From Deltaproteobacteria bacterium (lineage in GTDB: Bacteria; Desulfobacterota; DSM-4660; Desulfatiglandales; B25-G16): a stretch of 5,125 nt of DNA. The first letter of the stretch is position 1; the number at the start of each line of letters is the position of its first letter. Of this stretch, positions 5,125-5,125 are shown in pieces. The translations under genes and the position numbers were made by a program. The stretch covers positions 1-5,125 of the forward strand of contig JAFDDS010000073.1 of NCBI GenBank assembly GCA_019310745.1, in the 5' to 3' direction. The notes below the pieces were generated by a model, which searched no databases, was not told the DNA's origin, and saw only the letters and a list, made by a program, of their open reading frames with translations.

Positions 5125-5125
5125 T

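Overview
The window reads as a moderately AT-rich bacterial chromosome segment with compact gene packing. It holds four complete genes or domains of recognisable families plus the 5' end of a fifth gene. I see no insertion sequence, phage gene, CRISPR array, tRNA or rRNA. The gene types (CHASE2 sensor, mannosyl-3-phosphoglycerate-type phosphatase, MtnA, ThiD-ThiN fusion, CytX) would fit an environmental, perhaps anaerobic, Gram-negative lineage such as Desulfobacterota or Nitrospirota. That placement is an inference from family habits and is weak.

Layout, left to right. Positions 1-213 (minus strand) carry the first 71 codons of a membrane sensor whose N-terminus looks like one transmembrane helix followed by the start of a CHASE2 domain; the rest lies outside the window. 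Positions 214-491 are a divergent intergenic region with candidate promoters in both directions, several short inverted repeats, and a hairpin that holds the ribosome-binding site of the next gene. Positions 492-1328 (plus) encode a HAD-superfamily phosphatase of the mannosyl-3-phosphoglycerate phosphatase type. Positions 1369-2415 (plus) encode S-methyl-5-thioribose-1-phosphate isomerase (MtnA), probably in the same transcript; the short junction between them is made of a degenerate heptamer repeat. Positions 2442-3731 (minus) encode an NCS1-family permease best read as CytX, a putative hydroxymethylpyrimidine (HMP) importer. Positions 3775-5112 (minus) encode a ThiD-ThiN fusion.

The right half is a coherent thiamine unit transcribed leftward: thiDN then cytX, separated by 43 bases with no terminator. 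CytX would import HMP; the ThiD half would phosphorylate it twice to HMP-PP; the ThiN half would join HMP-PP to thiazole phosphate to make thiamine phosphate. The window ends 13 bases upstream of the thiDN start, so any TPP riboswitch there cannot be seen. The left operon pairs a sugar-phosphate phosphatase with MtnA, and this pairing has no obvious pathway logic. The two operons converge at 2416-2441 without a convincing intrinsic terminator.

Nothing here is clearly a new biological system. The points most worth a second look are the repeat at the mpgP-mtnA junction, the hairpin and two-codon reading frame ahead of the phosphatase gene, and the palindromes in the divergent promoter region.
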